A stretch of 64,000 nt of DNA from Schistosoma haematobium. Taxonomy: Eukaryota > Platyhelminthes > Trematoda > Strigeidida > Schistosomatidae. Position 1 is the first letter of the stretch. Each line of letters begins with the position of its first letter. The notes beneath the pieces are model-generated. The model worked only from the letters and a program-made list of their open reading frames with translations. It did not search any database and was not told where the DNA came from. Of this stretch, positions 61,965-64,000 are shown one piece after another. The position numbers and the translations under genes are program-made. The stretch is from assembly GCF_000699445.3 (NCBI RefSeq), contig NC_067196.1:42871806-42935805 (forward strand), written 5' to 3'.

Positions 61965-62330
61965 ATAGATGCCAGTTGGATGGCCTAGAGGTTCGGTGTT
62001 CGCGCGAGACCAAAGGTCATGGGTTCGAGTCCCATCTGCATAAAATAAAAGACAATAATCAAACAAGATCAAGCCCAAAATGGCTGTGAGTGTAAGAGAC
62101 TGTAAATAACTACTTAGGGATAACTTGAGAATAGTATGTCGTATAATGGTAGTCAATAGGTCAAATGAAAGTTTGTGATGAAAGGAATATGAATATATAC
62201 ATAATCTGGTTACTTAATAGCTATCCAATAGCAATATGCGTAATAATAGTTCACAAATAATCCCTAGCAGTTAAAATTCATTTATTCTTTGTTCGAATAT
62301 AACATCATGCTTGCTCTGTAAATGAGATTA
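61965..62330 (+). mobile_element. tRNA-derived SINE without ribozyme
   Basis: A tRNA-like head runs from about 61970 to 62042: A-box-like TGGCCTAGAGGTTCGG, then a perfect T-arm, ATGGG TTCGAGT CCCAT, with the B-box GGTTCGAGTCC. The acceptor stem pairs poorly, so a working tRNA gene is unlikely. The body (ACAAGATCAAGCCCAAAATG ...) repeats the 3' half of the 17.2-17.7 kb repeat. The head closely resembles that of the hammerhead-like SINEs (GTTCGCGCGAGACC and AAGGTC(A/C)TGGGTTCGA), but no ribozyme follows. Confidence 0.78.
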
Positions 62331-63289
62331 TCAGAATTTCATTAAAATAAAAAATATCCATATAATATAAACACCTATTCATCAGATTAGTGATTCTTCT
62401 AATATTTTAAATATTTAAGGGCTATATACCTATATGAATAGGTAAATTGTTTCCACATTAATGCGATCTCTACGTTTTTTTATACTTTGGTATTTAAATA
62501 TTTCTAGAAGTAAATTGAAGTAAAGTTGTAAATGAAGAAATAATCATGAAGTTATGTAAAGTATTCAATAAAATGACAATAATAATCTCCACAACCCAAT
62601 ACTAAAAATGACAATAATCAGTTGTTTCTTCTATATAAAAGTTAATAAAAAAGGATACATTTTAAAGAGATAGACAAATCCTAAAATTAGATTCGAACTA
62701 TTATGTACATTATTATTCTTTAATTAATTAAAATAGATGAAACTATATGATTTAAGTTGTATAGATAATGCTGTAAAAAAGTGAAAAACAAACTTTTTAT
62801 GGTGAAAAAATACTAAAGATTCGATATCTTAGAAGGGAAATAATTATGATCGTATGCAATAAAATAAGAAATATCAATAAACATACATTGGACCCATCGT
62901 AAAATCATTCCAATAAACACACATTATTAGATAAATTTGTATTTTTCACTTCATTAGTAAAAATCAGTAGTTTATGAATGGATAAAGATGGTTGCCAGAA
63001 GGTTAAAATTGAATGACTGATTGTTGAAGTTTGGCAATATGGATTTATGGATTACACTACATGGTTAATTCAAATATACGAATATCATTTATCTCCCGGT
63101 TATTTTGTTTAGCTTTTTCTAACAAAAAACTTCCAGCCTATTTTGTTCAGTGAAATGATTAGTATTAACATGCTAATTATTGGTTGCTGATTTCTGAAAA
63201 GTGATAAAAAAACGTGAATATCCCTCAAGTGATCACCTTTTCTCCAAAACATGAAAGTAACCAACAAGGTAGTAGTGTGTGTACTACTG
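62331..63289. other. Non-coding AT-rich DNA, nothing recognised
   Basis: No coding or RNA signal seen. Confidence 0.6.
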
Positions 63290-63620
63290 ATGTCAACAGA
63301 TATAAGTTGTATATATCATCAATCGGAAGTGAAATGCCTGGAGGCAGAAGGTTAAGAAGATCAAAGGAAAGAGAACGAAAACAAAGAATGATTGGTATGG
63401 GAACGAAAGAACAATGAAGTCTAGGACGACTGACTGATATTTCGCAAATGAAGTATTTACTCTATGGTTCTCAGATTTTACTAAGATGATTCAAATACAT
63501 CTGATTATCCCCACTTGTGTTCTCGTTCACTATATTGATACTATACTGTTTCGAACGCTGTCAAGGACACTGATATCGTATTCTTGAGTACGTTCAATCT
63601 GATAGCGTTCCAATTATAAC
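63290..63620 (+). repeat. Possible retroelement 3' end
   Basis: A short frame ends GGRRLRRSKERERKQRMIGM and GTKEQ before a TGA at 63415. It is followed by a more GC-balanced stretch (TCTAGGACGACTGACTGATA) unlike the surrounding AT-rich DNA. The look is that of a LINE C-terminus and 3' end, but I cannot name the family. It should not be taken for the integrin cytoplasmic tail: there is no hydrophobic helix and no GFFKR-like motif before it. Confidence 0.3.
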
Positions 63621-64000
63621 AGTCGTCCTTAACACATGAGTACACATTTTCAAAACAAGTTAACCAATCGCTTGTTTTTAAATCTTTTCAATCTCACTTA
63701 GAAAATTTTCATCTCTAGGGATTATGAATCACAATAACCGTGCTATAAATTTCAGCTCAAATAGACATATTACATATTTATTAACAGGTTTTAATGCAGC
63801 CACATCTTATTTAACAGATGTTAAATGTTAAAAATATACTCTACATAGATCAATTACCATTGAAAAAACAAAATTTTCCAAAAACATATCTAAGGAAAAT
63901 TCGTTAATCTTCAAATGGTATAATTACCAGTAGATTTGAATAGAAGTAGCTAAAAGAATCTTCTAACTATTAACACTAATAACTTTATTCCGAACAAAAG

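Noticed and set aside
61970..62042. Functional tRNA gene
   Set aside because: Only the T-arm and boxes are good; the acceptor stem pairs at about four positions and the anticodon arm is irregular. It is a SINE head.

Overview
The window is AT-rich, intron-rich eukaryotic DNA. It most probably comes from a blood fluke (Schistosoma; species not determined). The reasons are two copies of a hammerhead-ribozyme SINE of the S. mansoni Sm-alpha type, many copies of a second tRNA-derived SINE with a hammerhead-like core, an RTE-clade LINE of the SR2/Perere-3 kind, Penelope-like retroelements, a Merlin DNA transposon remnant, and one gene with small exons and introns of 1-5 kb.

The only host protein-coding gene I can support is an integrin alpha subunit on the + strand. 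Nine internal exons between 27410 and 58568 join with GT/AG sites into one uninterrupted frame of 1106 codons. They cover FG-GAP beta-propeller blades with three Ca2+-binding loops, the thigh, calf-1 and the start of calf-2, with a furin-type VRKR site near the end. There is no I-domain. The N-terminus (signal peptide, first blade) and the C-terminus (end of calf-2, membrane helix, cytoplasmic tail) were not found and probably lie outside the window.

Layout: 1-6.7 kb is non-coding, with one Sm-alpha SINE (3.07-3.24 kb) and a 430-bp-arm palindrome (4.68-5.73 kb). 6.7-10.7 kb is a decayed RTE LINE with a second 3' fragment joined tail to tail. 10.9-27.4 kb is non-coding sequence upstream of the first visible integrin exon or part of a long intron. 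It holds a mosaic repeat (17.2-17.7 kb), SINE copies, a Penelope-like element with inverted ends (22.8-23.7 kb) and a long hairpin of Penelope type (26.6-26.9 kb). 27.4-58.6 kb is the integrin gene; its introns carry at least 15 SINE copies, mostly antisense, plus an RTE fragment, a Merlin remnant, a 5'-truncated Penelope-like element, a 5S rRNA fragment and several (AT)n tracts. 58.6-64 kb shows no exon, only an (AT)n tract and another tRNA-derived SINE at 62 kb.

The most interesting material is the repeat biology: hammerhead cores in at least two and perhaps three retroelement types, recurrent head-to-head SINE pairs, and large near-perfect inverted repeats.
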